Source: Akkermansiaceae bacterium
Lineage (GTDB): Bacteria; Verrucomicrobiota; Verrucomicrobiia; Verrucomicrobiales; Akkermansiaceae
Length of the DNA stretch: 5,616 bases
NCBI GenBank assembly: GCA_028293225.1
Contig: JAQGPE010000781.1
Span: 1 to 5,616 of the forward strand
Direction: 5' to 3'
This document shows, in pieces, positions 1 through 5,138 of the stretch; within the stretch, counting starts at the first letter, position 1, and every line of letters starts with the position of its first letter. The notes below the pieces were generated by a model. The model had not been told where the DNA came from and did not search any database. It saw nothing but the letters and a program-made list of their open reading frames with translations. The position numbers were made by a program, and so were the translations under genes.

Positions 1-7
1 AAACCCC

Positions 8-808
8 ATGGCCAACGTTTTTGCCATTCTAAGTGCCATAGCACTCGCCGCCGCCCTGTTCCTTGCCAATAAAAACAAGGAAGCCTATTCGACCGCCATC
101 ACGGACCGCCAAACGGCGGAAAGTAAGCTGGCGTTGGAACAAAAGCACCTCAAGGACCTGACCGATAACTACGACAGCACCCGCAATCAGCGCACTGCCA
201 CCGAAGAAAAGGTGACCGGCCTGCAGGCTGACGAAGCTACCGCTCAGAGCGCCAACAAGGCCTCCGAAGCCGTTGTCGCGAAGAAGACGTCCGAAGTGGA
301 TGCCGCCGACAAGAAGATCACCGCCATCAAGGACGGCCTTGGCGATGCGAACCAGATCGAGGAACTCGCCGGTAAGATGAAGCGCACGAGCGAGCAGCTC
401 GCCACGCTGACCGACGAACTCGCCAGCAACAATGCGACTCTCGCCGACCTCGTCAGCGAAAAGAACCGCACCGAAGGCGTGATCGGCGGCCTCCGCAAGA
501 AGAACAGCGACATCTCCAACAAGATCTCCTTCTTCTCCGGCTCATCCATCAGCTCCATCTACCCGACCTTCGGCTTTGTCACCATCCCGGTCGGCAGCAG
601 CGCCGGTTCGGTTCCTGGTTCCACCCTGAATGTCGTGCGTGACGGCTCCGTCGTCGCCAAGCTCCGCGTGCGTTCGGTCGAAAGCGGCCGCTCCTCCGCT
701 GATATCATCCCGGACTCCCTTGCCGAGAACACCACCCTCTCCGTTGGCGATCGCGTGGTGCCTGCAGCTGAAGCTCCGGCCGCCTCCGGCAAGCCAGCAA
801 AGAAGTAA
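8..808 (+). CDS. Membrane-anchored coiled-coil protein, C-terminal beta-type domain
   Basis: 266-residue protein of unknown function. Residues 4-20 form a short hydrophobic helix (uncleaved anchor or signal peptide, no Cys) after a very short N-terminus. Residues about 24-165 are a heptad-like, Ala/Lys/Glu/Gln-rich coiled coil, interrupted near 108-115 (KDGLGDAN). Residues about 181-253 form a compact domain with the pattern GFVTIPVGS...GSVPGSTLNVVRDG...VGDRV. That pattern resembles the small beta domains that end several envelope coiled-coil proteins (FlgT/MreC-like in pattern only, not a confirmed homology). The tail is Ala/Pro/Lys-rich. Most of the protein probably lies in the periplasm. 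It stands 40 bp before a paralogue of the same layout, probably in one operon. The ATG at 8 opens directly on the hydrophobic segment, so it is a sensible start, but only 7 upstream bases are visible and no ribosome site can be judged. Coding status is very likely; function is not known. Confidence 0.85.
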   Translation: MANVFAILSAIALAAALFLANKNKEAYSTAITDRQTAESKLALEQKHLKDLTDNYDSTRNQRTATEEKVTGLQADEATAQSANKASEAVVAKKTSEVDAADKKITAIKDGLGDANQIEELAGKMKRTSEQLATLTDELASNNATLADLVSEKNRTEGVIGGLRKKNSDISNKISFFSGSSISSIYPTFGFVTIPVGSSAGSVPGSTLNVVRDGSVVAKLRVRSVESGRSSADIIPDSLAENTTLSVGDRVVPAAEAPAASGKPAKK

Positions 809-848
809 GCCTTTTGGTTTCAAAACGACGCACCACTAAAAAACTTCA

Positions 849-1664
849 ATGAAACCTCTTTTCTACGGCCTGACCATCGCTGCAGCCATTGCCGCATGTG
901 TCTTTTCCTGGCAGCTCAAGACCAAGTTCGAAGGTCAGCTGGAAACGAAAAACGCCGCCATTTCCGCGACCAAGAAGACCGCTGGTGAAAGCGCCACGGA
1001 ACAGGGCCTCCTCACTGGCGAACTCGGCAAGCTGAAGGACGCCAGGGACCAGGAAGCCACCCTCACCGCCTCCATCGAACAGCTCGCCGCCTCTGCGTCG
1101 AAGCTGAAGAAGGATATCGCTACCCTCGATGGCAAACTGGACGAACAGAAGGCCCAGTTCGCTGAGCTGGCTCACGTTCAACAGCAGATCCAGGACATCC
1201 TCAAGACCCTGCCGGGTGGCAGCGACGTGAACCTCGAAAACCTCGCCGACAAGGTGAAGGAAATCGAAGCTCGCCGCGATGCCCAGCAGAAGGAGCTTGA
1301 AGAGCTGACCACCAATGTCGAAGGCGCCAAGAAGGCCGTCGCCGGCAATCAGGACGAAATCTCCCGCCTGGGTGAAAAGGAAACCGAGCGCACCGCCCGC
1401 TTCCGTCACAACTCCATGGAGTCCGTCGTGACCGCCGTGAACAGCGACTGGGGCTTTGTGGTGATCGGCGCCGGCAGCAACACCGGCTTCACCCCGCAGA
1501 CCAAGCTTCTGATCGAGCGCGAAGGCCGCCTGATCGGCGAAGTCAAGCCATCGGCCATCGAGCCATCCCAGACCATCGCTGAAATCGACCTGGACACGAT
1601 CGCCCCTGGCGCCCGTATCCAGCCCGGCGACCGCGTGATCCTCGCCGAACCGGCCACCAACTGA
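849..1664 (+). CDS. Membrane- or lipid-anchored coiled-coil protein, paralogue of the gene before
   Basis: 271-residue protein with the layout of its upstream neighbour. A hydrophobic N-terminus (residues 4-19) is followed by a long coiled coil (about 22-185) broken at 119-128 (KTLPGGSDVN), and a C-terminal domain (about 190-266) containing GFVVIGAGSNTGF, LLIEREGRLIGEV and GDRVILA. The coil break and C-terminal domain align with those of the first protein (GFV.I..GS..G; V/L..R.G; GDRV), so the pair looks like a tandem duplication that has diverged. Residues 14-17 (IAAC) fit a lipobox, so this copy could be a lipoprotein, whereas the first copy has no Cys there. The helix could equally be a plain anchor. 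No Shine-Dalgarno is visible before the ATG (ctaaaaaacttca). An intrinsic terminator 22 bp after the stop ends the likely operon. A structural or scaffolding envelope role is plausible, but the exact function is unknown. Confidence 0.87.
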   Translation: MKPLFYGLTIAAAIAACVFSWQLKTKFEGQLETKNAAISATKKTAGESATEQGLLTGELGKLKDARDQEATLTASIEQLAASASKLKKDIATLDGKLDEQKAQFAELAHVQQQIQDILKTLPGGSDVNLENLADKVKEIEARRDAQQKELEELTTNVEGAKKAVAGNQDEISRLGEKETERTARFRHNSMESVVTAVNSDWGFVVIGAGSNTGFTPQTKLLIEREGRLIGEVKPSAIEPSQTIAEIDLDTIAPGARIQPGDRVILAEPATN

Positions 1665-1686
1665 GGCCAGTTTGAGTTTTGTTCTC

Positions 1687-1721
1687 AAAAACCCCGTGCG
1701 CTTGACTGCCACGGGGTTTTT
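1687..1721 (+). terminator. Rho-independent terminator after the coiled-coil gene pair
   Basis: A 12-bp perfect stem (AAAAACCCCGTG at 1687-1698 with CACGGGGTTTTT at 1710-1721) encloses an 11-nt loop. The stem has a GC-rich top and its 3' arm ends in five T. It lies 22 bp after the stop of the second coiled-coil gene. The A-run on the 5' side may let it act weakly in the other direction, but no minus-strand gene ends here. The next start codon is only 20 bp beyond the T-run. Confidence 0.9.
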
Positions 1722-1741
1722 AGTGCCTCGAAGTCATTGCC

Positions 1742-1921
1742 ATGAAAATCCTTCTCGCCGCCACCCTCCTGACCGCCGCAGCTCTCAGCTCCTGCGGCAT
1801 CGAAAATTTCCACGGACCCGGAGCCTCGGACTCCGCCACCTCAGCCGCACCCTGGAACCCGCCGGTGGAAGCCCAGGCCGGGGAGTTGATTTCCGGCGTC
1901 CCCCAGCCGCCGCGCCGCTGA
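1742..1921 (+). CDS. Small lipoprotein (59 aa), PWN...PRR tail
   Basis: Short 59-codon gene. Residues 1-17 form a classic signal peptide (MKILLAATLLTAAALSS) and LSSC ends in Cys18, a convincing lipobox for lipidation by Lgt and cleavage by LspA. The mature peptide would be about 42 residues, low in complexity and rich in Ala, Ser, Pro and Gly. Its tail, from PWNPP at residue 37 to PQPPRR at the stop, matches the tail of the lipoprotein gene just downstream (11 of 23 positions identical, no gaps, hand count). That match is the best evidence that both are real genes. The ATG at 1742 is chosen because it gives the signal peptide. A weak GAAG lies 8 nt upstream. With only 20 bp after the preceding terminator T-run, its promoter must overlap the terminator or it depends on read-through. 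Function unknown; probably an outer- or inner-membrane-tethered peptide. Confidence 0.78.
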   Translation: MKILLAATLLTAAALSSCGIENFHGPGASDSATSAAPWNPPVEAQAGELISGVPQPPRR

Positions 1922-1935
1922 GCCGGTCTGGAATC

Positions 1936-1959
1936 GAAATGCAGAATTTTCAGCATTTC
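1936..1959. promoter_or_regulatory. Near-perfect palindrome between the two small lipoprotein genes
   Basis: Arms GAAATGC (1936-1942) and GCATTTC (1953-1959) are perfectly inverted. Inside them GAA (1944-1946) pairs with TTC (1949-1951), leaving only an A/A mismatch and a TT centre. The dyad spans 24 bp, starts 15 bp after the stop of the first lipoprotein gene and ends 4 bp before the next terminator hairpin. It could be an operator for a promoter of the downstream lipoprotein, or extra folding in the transcript. No known operator consensus is recognised. Confidence 0.5.
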
Positions 1960-1963
1960 TCCA

Positions 1964-1995
1964 CCCGCGGGCTTGCAAGAGTCCGCGGGCTTTTT
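1964..1995 (+). terminator. Rho-independent terminator directly before the second small lipoprotein gene
   Basis: A 7-bp all-GC stem (CCCGCGG at 1964-1970 with CCGCGGG at 1983-1989) encloses a 12-nt loop. It is followed by C and five T (1991-1995). It lies 42 bp after the stop of the first lipoprotein gene and would end that transcript. The T-run touches an in-frame ATG (1996) of the next gene and is 12 bp from the preferred ATG (2008), so it could also act as an attenuator for that gene. Confidence 0.85.
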
Positions 1996-2007
1996 ATGGT
2001 CCGGGGC

Positions 2008-2202
2008 ATGAGAAGACGTTCCGCTGCGGCCCTGGTGCTCGCGATTCTCCCGCTCGCCTCCTGCGTGACCCCCAAGGATCCCGATGACAAGCGCAAGCCC
2101 GTCGGCCCTGAATCCGACACCAGCAAGATTCCGTGGAACCAGCCGATCTCCGGCCAGGGTGGCGGCATCCTGAGCGCGATGCCGAAGACTCCGCGCCGCT
2201 GA
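2008..2202 (+). CDS. Small lipoprotein (64 aa), PWN...PRR tail
   Basis: 64-codon gene. The signal peptide has an Arg-rich n-region (MRRRS), a hydrophobic core AAALVLAILP and lipobox LASC with Cys19. The mature chain is hydrophilic (KDPDDKRKPVGPESD) and ends in a tail from PWNQP (residue 42) to PKTPRR that parallels the tail of the preceding lipoprotein. The two genes are therefore tandem members of one family whose conserved part is the C-terminus, not the exported N-terminal half. ATG 2008 is preferred because GGTCCGGGG just upstream can serve as a weak ribosome site and Arg begins the signal peptide at once. In-frame ATG 1996 would add MVRG and abuts the terminator T-run. The gene is convergent with rlmH, with 13 bp between stops. 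Function unknown. Confidence 0.78.
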   Translation: MRRRSAAALVLAILPLASCVTPKDPDDKRKPVGPESDTSKIPWNQPISGQGGGILSAMPKTPRR

Positions 2203-2215
2203 CGGATCGAACCGC

Positions 2216-2656
2216 CTACCGGTGGTAGGGCTCGCCCTTGCGGTAGGTCGCCACCCGGTAGAGCTGCTCCAGCAGGACCAGCAGCGCCAGTTCGTGCTGC
2301 AGGGTCAGCGCGGACAGGCACCAGATGGCGTCCGCCGTGGCGCGCAGCTCCGGCGTGTGGCCATCCGATGCGCCGATCAGAAAGGTGACCGCCTTCAGGT
2401 CGCCGCGCCGCTCCAGCGCCGTGAACTGCTCCGCCCACTCCTGGGTCGTCAACGCCCTGCCGCGCTCATCCAGGGCGATCCGGTAGGTCCCGGCCGAGCG
2501 CTCCAGCAGCGCCGCCGAGACGGTGGCCGAATCTCCGGCCTTCAGATACTCCAGTTCGTGGGTGCCATAGCGGGTCAGCCGCTTCAGGTACTCGCCGATC
2601 CCGCTTTTCGCATAGGCCAGGGACGGCTTGCCGGCAGCCAGAACTCTCACGCGCAT
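2216..2656 (-). CDS. rlmH: 23S rRNA (pseudouridine1915-N3)-methyltransferase RlmH
   Basis: 146-residue SPOUT-class methyltransferase. The family uses S-adenosylmethionine to methylate N3 of pseudouridine 1915 in helix 69 of 23S rRNA on assembled ribosomes. Visible hallmarks are the N-terminal strand MRVRVLAAGK, GEYLKRLTRYG (residues 21-31), the cofactor loop FLIGASDGH (about 92-100), where the family usually has a second Gly in place of Ala, LSALTLQHELALLVLLEQLYRV (114-135) forming the knotted C-terminal region, and the terminal PYHR. Length is close to the usual 155 residues or so. The start at 2656 is chosen because family members begin at this strand, and GGGAGGG lies about 8 nt upstream on the minus strand. 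The longer reading from 2692 adds an unrelated 12-residue leader. It is divergent from the EF-hand lipoprotein gene and convergent with the small lipoprotein gene. Confidence 0.96.
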   Translation of the reverse strand: MRVRVLAAGKPSLAYAKSGIGEYLKRLTRYGTHELEYLKAGDSATVSAALLERSAGTYRIALDERGRALTTQEWAEQFTALERRGDLKAVTFLIGASDGHTPELRATADAIWCLSALTLQHELALLVLLEQLYRVATYRKGEPYHR

Positions 2657-2697
2657 GTCCCGACCCTCCCCGACACCGGCCCGCCGGGTCAATTCTG

Positions 2698-2722
2698 CAT
2701 TCCCACTTGTGGGGAGAGAATG
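2698..2722. promoter_or_regulatory. Inverted repeat in the rlmH / EF-hand lipoprotein divergent gap
   Basis: The core is CCCAC-TT-GTGGG (2702-2713), flanked by outer arms CATTC (2698-2702) and GAATG (2718-2722). It sits in the 86-bp gap between two divergent starts. The 2-nt centre is too tight for a good RNA hairpin, so a DNA-binding site is the likelier reading. No convincing -35/-10 pair was found around it. Confidence 0.35.
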
Positions 2723-2742
2723 TTAGGCAATGATGATCCAAG

Positions 2743-3051
2743 ATGAAATACCTCCTTTTCCTGCTTCCCGTCCTGCTGGCTGCCTGTGCCTCCGACAATC
2801 CCCACACCGAGGAGAACAAGGGCAAGATGCAGATCAGCTTCCTGGAGAAATTCGACCGCTTCGACTACAACGGCGACGGCTTCCTGACGAAAAAGGAAAT
2901 CATCCAGGGCATGAAGGAGGTCAACGCCACCGGCACCACCCCGCAGCAGCTCGACGCCCGCTTCAAGTTCTACGACGTCAACCACGACGGGAAGATCTCC
3001 CACTGGGAAGCCGAGCACGCCCTCGATAAGCCGATCCCGGCAAATCTGTGA
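2743..3051 (+). CDS. Small EF-hand calcium-binding lipoprotein
   Basis: 102-residue protein. The signal peptide MKYLLFLLPVLLAAC ends in lipobox LAAC with Cys15, so the mature protein should be lipid-anchored. Two canonical 12-residue EF-hand loops follow: residues 41-52 (DYNGDGFLTKKE) and 78-89 (DVNHDGKISHWE). Each has Asp/Asn at positions 1, 3 and 5, the central Gly at 6 and the bidentate Glu at 12, so both should bind Ca2+. The flanking segments (FLEKFDRF; RFKFY; AEHAL) fit the E and F helices. A paired EF-hand on an exported lipoprotein suggests a structural or sensing role in the envelope, where calcium is plentiful, but the partner is unknown. No good Shine-Dalgarno precedes the ATG. The gene is convergent with the epimerase-like gene, with 39 bp between stops and no evident terminator hairpin. 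Confidence 0.9.
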   Translation: MKYLLFLLPVLLAACASDNPHTEENKGKMQISFLEKFDRFDYNGDGFLTKKEIIQGMKEVNATGTTPQQLDARFKFYDVNHDGKISHWEAEHALDKPIPANL

Positions 3052-3090
3052 GAGCTTCGTTGCGCCTCCATTCAGAGAGCGTCGTCGCCT

Positions 3091-4038
3091 TCAATCCGCC
3101 TTCCGCAACGCCTCCACACACCGTCTCACCCCCTCGGCATACGGCGTCTTCTTCAGCCCGCCGAGCAATTCCGCAAGCGCGCGGTCATCCATCAGCAGCG
3201 GCTGGGTGACCAGGTAGTGCATTTCCACCATCTCCTTCATGATGGGGTTGAACAGGCCGATCAGCCTGAGCGCGAATTTCCCCGCCACCCGGTAGTTCGG
3301 CTTGCGCCCGGTCACCGCGAAGGCCGCCTCCATCATCTCGCGCTGGGTGGTCGCGCCCGCGCCGGCGAAGTGCCACCACTGCCCATACGCTCCGGGGTGG
3401 GCGGCCAGATCCAGGATCACCGGCGCGGTGTCCGGCACGTAGACGAACTCGTGCGGCAGATCGATCGGCCCGATCATGTCGGCCTTGCCGCCCTGCGCCG
3501 CTGCGAGAAAGACGCCGTGCAGGAAGCTGCGGTCGACTCCCGGGCCATAGAAATCCGGCAGCCGCAGGATGGTCCCGCGGATCTTCCCCGCGGCATCCGC
3601 CGCCAGCAGCAGATCCTCCTGCTGCTTGCGCATCCTGCCCTTGTAGGTGTGCGGCTCGCGCGGGTGGCTTTCCGTGACCGGCGTGGCCTGCGCCCGACCA
3701 TACGGATAGACCGTGCCGACCAGCACGAAATTCTTCACTCCCACGGCGATCGCGGCCTCCAGCGTCCGCTCCATCAGGATCGGGTGCAGGTGAAATTGAT
3801 CGTAGGGCACGCCGACCAGGTAGATCAGCGTCCCGGTGCCGCGCAGGGCTTCCCGGATCGAGGCCGGATCGTCCGGATTCCAGGTCCGCAGTTCCGCCAG
3901 CGGATCGCCGCCGAAGGATTTCTCCAGTGACCCGGCGTTCCGGCCGACGACGCGGTACTCCTGACCGCGGGCGCGCAGTTCATGAGCCAGGCTTTTGCCG
4001 ATCGCGCCGGCAGCTCCCAGGAGGGCGGTTTTGGTCAT
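3091..4038 (-). CDS. NAD(P)-dependent epimerase/dehydratase-like (NmrA/extended SDR) protein
   Basis: 315-residue Rossmann-fold protein of the atypical/extended short-chain dehydrogenase group. GAAGAIG at residues 8-14 is the GxxGxxG dinucleotide loop. Arg33 in VVGRN after strand 2 suggests preference for NADP(H). YLVGVPYDQ (73-81), FVLVGTVYPYG (104-114), LRLPDFYGPGV (158-168) and PHEFVYVPDTA (205-215) are typical of the NAD-dependent epimerase family. The classic YxxxK active site is not evident: Tyr132 is followed directly by Lys133 (HTYKGRMRKQ), a pattern seen in related subfamilies. Substrate is unknown. The start at ATG 4038 is chosen because it begins right at the Rossmann strand. The longer GTG start at 4080 would lie inside the operator and adds an unrelated leader. 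The gene is divergent from tetR and probably under its control. Confidence 0.88.
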   Translation of the reverse strand: MTKTALLGAAGAIGKSLAHELRARGQEYRVVGRNAGSLEKSFGGDPLAELRTWNPDDPASIREALRGTGTLIYLVGVPYDQFHLHPILMERTLEAAIAVGVKNFVLVGTVYPYGRAQATPVTESHPREPHTYKGRMRKQQEDLLLAADAAGKIRGTILRLPDFYGPGVDRSFLHGVFLAAAQGGKADMIGPIDLPHEFVYVPDTAPVILDLAAHPGAYGQWWHFAGAGATTQREMMEAAFAVTGRKPNYRVAGKFALRLIGLFNPIMKEMVEMHYLVTQPLLMDDRALAELLGGLKKTPYAEGVRRCVEALRKAD

Positions 4039-4072
4039 CTTTTTGTAGGGTATTGAAGGAATGATTCTTGCG

Positions 4073-4101
4073 CTGAACACCGTTCAGTGAACACCGTTCA
4101 C
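4073..4101. promoter_or_regulatory. Tandem double TetR-type operator
   Basis: Two copies of TGAACACCGTTCA (4074-4086 and 4088-4100) lie 14 bp apart. Each is a perfect 6-bp dyad around the spacer ACC: CTGAAC/GTTCAG (4073-4087) and GTGAAC/GTTCAC (4087-4101), sharing base 4087. The pair lies between the epimerase-like gene and the TetR-family gene, ending 3 bp before the tetR ATG. Position and symmetry fit an operator bound by two TetR dimers that represses both divergent genes. The binding protein is inferred from location. Confidence 0.85.
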
Positions 4102-4104
4102 CCT

Positions 4105-4743
4105 ATGGATGGGAAATCCGCAGGTCAAGCGACGAAAAAAATCCCGGGCGTTCTCACGGAGCGGCAGGAGGAGAAGGAGCGCGTCCGCGAGCGCATCCTG
4201 GATGCGGCGCAGAAGATGATGATCGAGGACGGCTTCCGCGCCCTGTCGATCCGCAAGCTGGCGACGCGGGTGCAGTACTCCGCGGGGAACATCTATCTCT
4301 ACTTCGAGAATCGCGACGCGATCGCCCGCGAGCTGTGCCTGCGCGGCTATGCGGAGATGCTGGCCTGGCTGGAGAAGGGCGCCGCGACCGCGTCAAAGCC
4401 GGGCGCAAAGCTGAGGGGCGCGAGCGCGGCCTACCTGCAGTTCGCCCTGGCCCGGCCGGAGATGTACCGGCTCATTTACATGGATGACCCGGCCTATCTG
4501 GAAGCGGTTTTCGCCGAGCGCCGCGAGGATGATCCGGCCACCCGTGCCTATGAACTGCTGATCGATCTGGCGGCGGCGACCCTGGGCGCGCAGGCGGATC
4601 GGCCGCAGGCGGTGAAGCTGGCGGAGTCCTGCTGGGCGGCCATGCATGGCATTGCCAGCCTGAAGCTGAGCTGCCCGACCTTTCCGCGGACCTCTCCCGA
4701 AATCCTCTGCGAAGCCGCGCTGGACGGGTTGCTGAAGAAGTGA
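4105..4743 (+). CDS. TetR-family transcriptional repressor with WHG-type C-terminal domain
   Basis: 212-residue one-component regulator. The N-terminal TetR helix-turn-helix spans about 27-75 (RERILDAAQKMMIEDGF, then SIRKLATRVQYSAGNIYLYF), with the recognition helix around Ser59-Phe67. The C-terminal ligand and dimer domain has FALARPEMYRLIYM (113-126) and WAAMHGIASL (177-186). The W..MHG pattern marks the WHG-type TetR C-terminal family. The ligand is unknown. The ATG at 4105 is preferred: the upstream GTG at 4087 falls inside the operator and adds only MNTVHP. No Shine-Dalgarno fits between operator and ATG, so the mRNA may be leaderless or nearly so. The double dyad next to its start implies autorepression and control of the divergent epimerase-like gene; inactivation by a small molecule would be typical. 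Its 3' side runs into the inverted repeat region with no simple T-run terminator. Confidence 0.94.
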   Translation: MDGKSAGQATKKIPGVLTERQEEKERVRERILDAAQKMMIEDGFRALSIRKLATRVQYSAGNIYLYFENRDAIARELCLRGYAEMLAWLEKGAATASKPGAKLRGASAAYLQFALARPEMYRLIYMDDPAYLEAVFAERREDDPATRAYELLIDLAAATLGAQADRPQAVKLAESCWAAMHGIASLKLSCPTFPRTSPEILCEAALDGLLKK

Positions 4744-4778
4744 AGAAACGCCAGGACGGCGGGAGCGCCGGGCTCACC

Positions 4779-4900
4779 GCGTCCTGCAAGGACGCTTCAT
4801 CGAAGCCCAGGGTGAAACCCTGGGTAAAGACCACGCCGGAGGTGTGCAGGACGATCGCTGGCGATCGCCTCCCGCACGGAGGACCGGCGCAGCCGGGTCC
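4779..4900 (+). repeat. Multi-hairpin intergenic repeat, left copy
   Basis: Begins 35 bp after the tetR stop. Four stems in order: GCGTCCT-gca-AGGACGC (4779-4795), CCCAGGG-TGAAA-CCCTGGG (4806-4824), CACGCC-gga-GGTGTG (4832-4846, one G-T pair) and CGATCGC-TG-GCGATCG (4852-4867). A fifth bulged stem, GGACCGGC-gca-GCCGGGTCC, covers 4881-4900. Bases 4781-4885 align without gaps to the reverse complement of 5033-5137, about three quarters identical by hand count. Neither copy keeps a sensible reading frame, so this is a structured DNA or RNA element rather than a gene. It may be a REP-like or 3'-UTR element. Confidence 0.82.
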
Positions 4901-5011
4901 GCGAAGCGGTTTCTGCGCGGTCGCGAATAGAGGACGCTGGATGGAATCGGGCGGCCGGAGTGACCGTTCACGGCGACGAATTTTCTCGGTCTCCTCGATG
5001 AGCACCGAAGG
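4901..5011. other. Spacer between the two inverted repeat copies
   Basis: About 110 bp with no supportable gene. Weak similarity between the two copies may continue a little into both edges, with small gaps. Bases 4963-4971 (ACCGTTCAC) repeat the right half of the tetR operator, but the left half is absent. One AT-richer patch (about 4979-4986) is present. Nothing else is recognised. Confidence 0.4.
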
Positions 5012-5138
5012 CCATGCGTGACCGGCATGGCGCGTCCCGCGTGCCGGGGGCGATCGCCGGCGATCGTCTTGCCACCTACGGTGGATGCCGTAACCCGGGG
5101 TTTCACCCCGGGCTTTGATGAGCCGTCCTTCCAGGACG
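5012..5138 (-). repeat. Multi-hairpin intergenic repeat, right (inverted) copy
   Basis: Reverse-complement copy of the left unit. Read on the minus strand its stems are CGTCCT-gga-AGGACG (5138-5124), CCCGGGG-TGAAA-CCCCGGG (5112-5094), CCACC-gta-GGTGG (5084-5072) and the perfect 16-bp palindrome CGATCGCCGGCGATCG (5066-5051). Beyond these, CCATGC/GCATGG (5012-5030) forms another stem, at the place where the left copy has its fifth hairpin. The TGAAA loop is unchanged while a stem A-T pair has become G-C. The unit starts 27 bp after the stop of the minus-strand aminopeptidase gene, matching the placement of the left unit after tetR. Confidence 0.82.

Noticed and set aside
846..1712. Long minus-strand open frame (288 codons) opposite the second coiled-coil gene
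   Set aside because: It is the complement of a clear coiled-coil gene with anchor and conserved domain, and its Gly/Leu-rich translation has no recognisable domain. It also runs across the terminator.
1702..1730. TTGACT as a -35 element for the first small lipoprotein
   Set aside because: It lies in the terminator loop and no acceptable -10 hexamer is found 16-18 bp downstream.
1672..2007. Long 5' extension of the second small lipoprotein reading frame
   Set aside because: The extended translation passes through two terminators and the first lipoprotein gene in another frame. The signal peptide begins only at 2008.
2215..2229. CCTACC-ggt-GGTAGG hairpin at the rlmH / lipoprotein convergence as a bidirectional terminator
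   Set aside because: The stem is only 6 bp, overlaps the last codons and stop of rlmH, and has no T-run on either side.
3217..3930. Plus-strand open frame opposite the epimerase-like gene
   Set aside because: Arg/His/Gln-rich translation with no domain; the minus strand encodes a full Rossmann-fold protein here.
4852..4868. GCGATCGC motifs resembling the cyanobacterial HIP1 octamer
   Set aside because: They occur only within the fourth stem of the repeat units and nothing else in the window suggests a cyanobacterium.
4962..4972. Possible third tetR operator (ACCGTTCAC)
   Set aside because: Only the right half matches; the left GTGAAC arm is missing and the site lies in a convergent intergenic region with no promoter.
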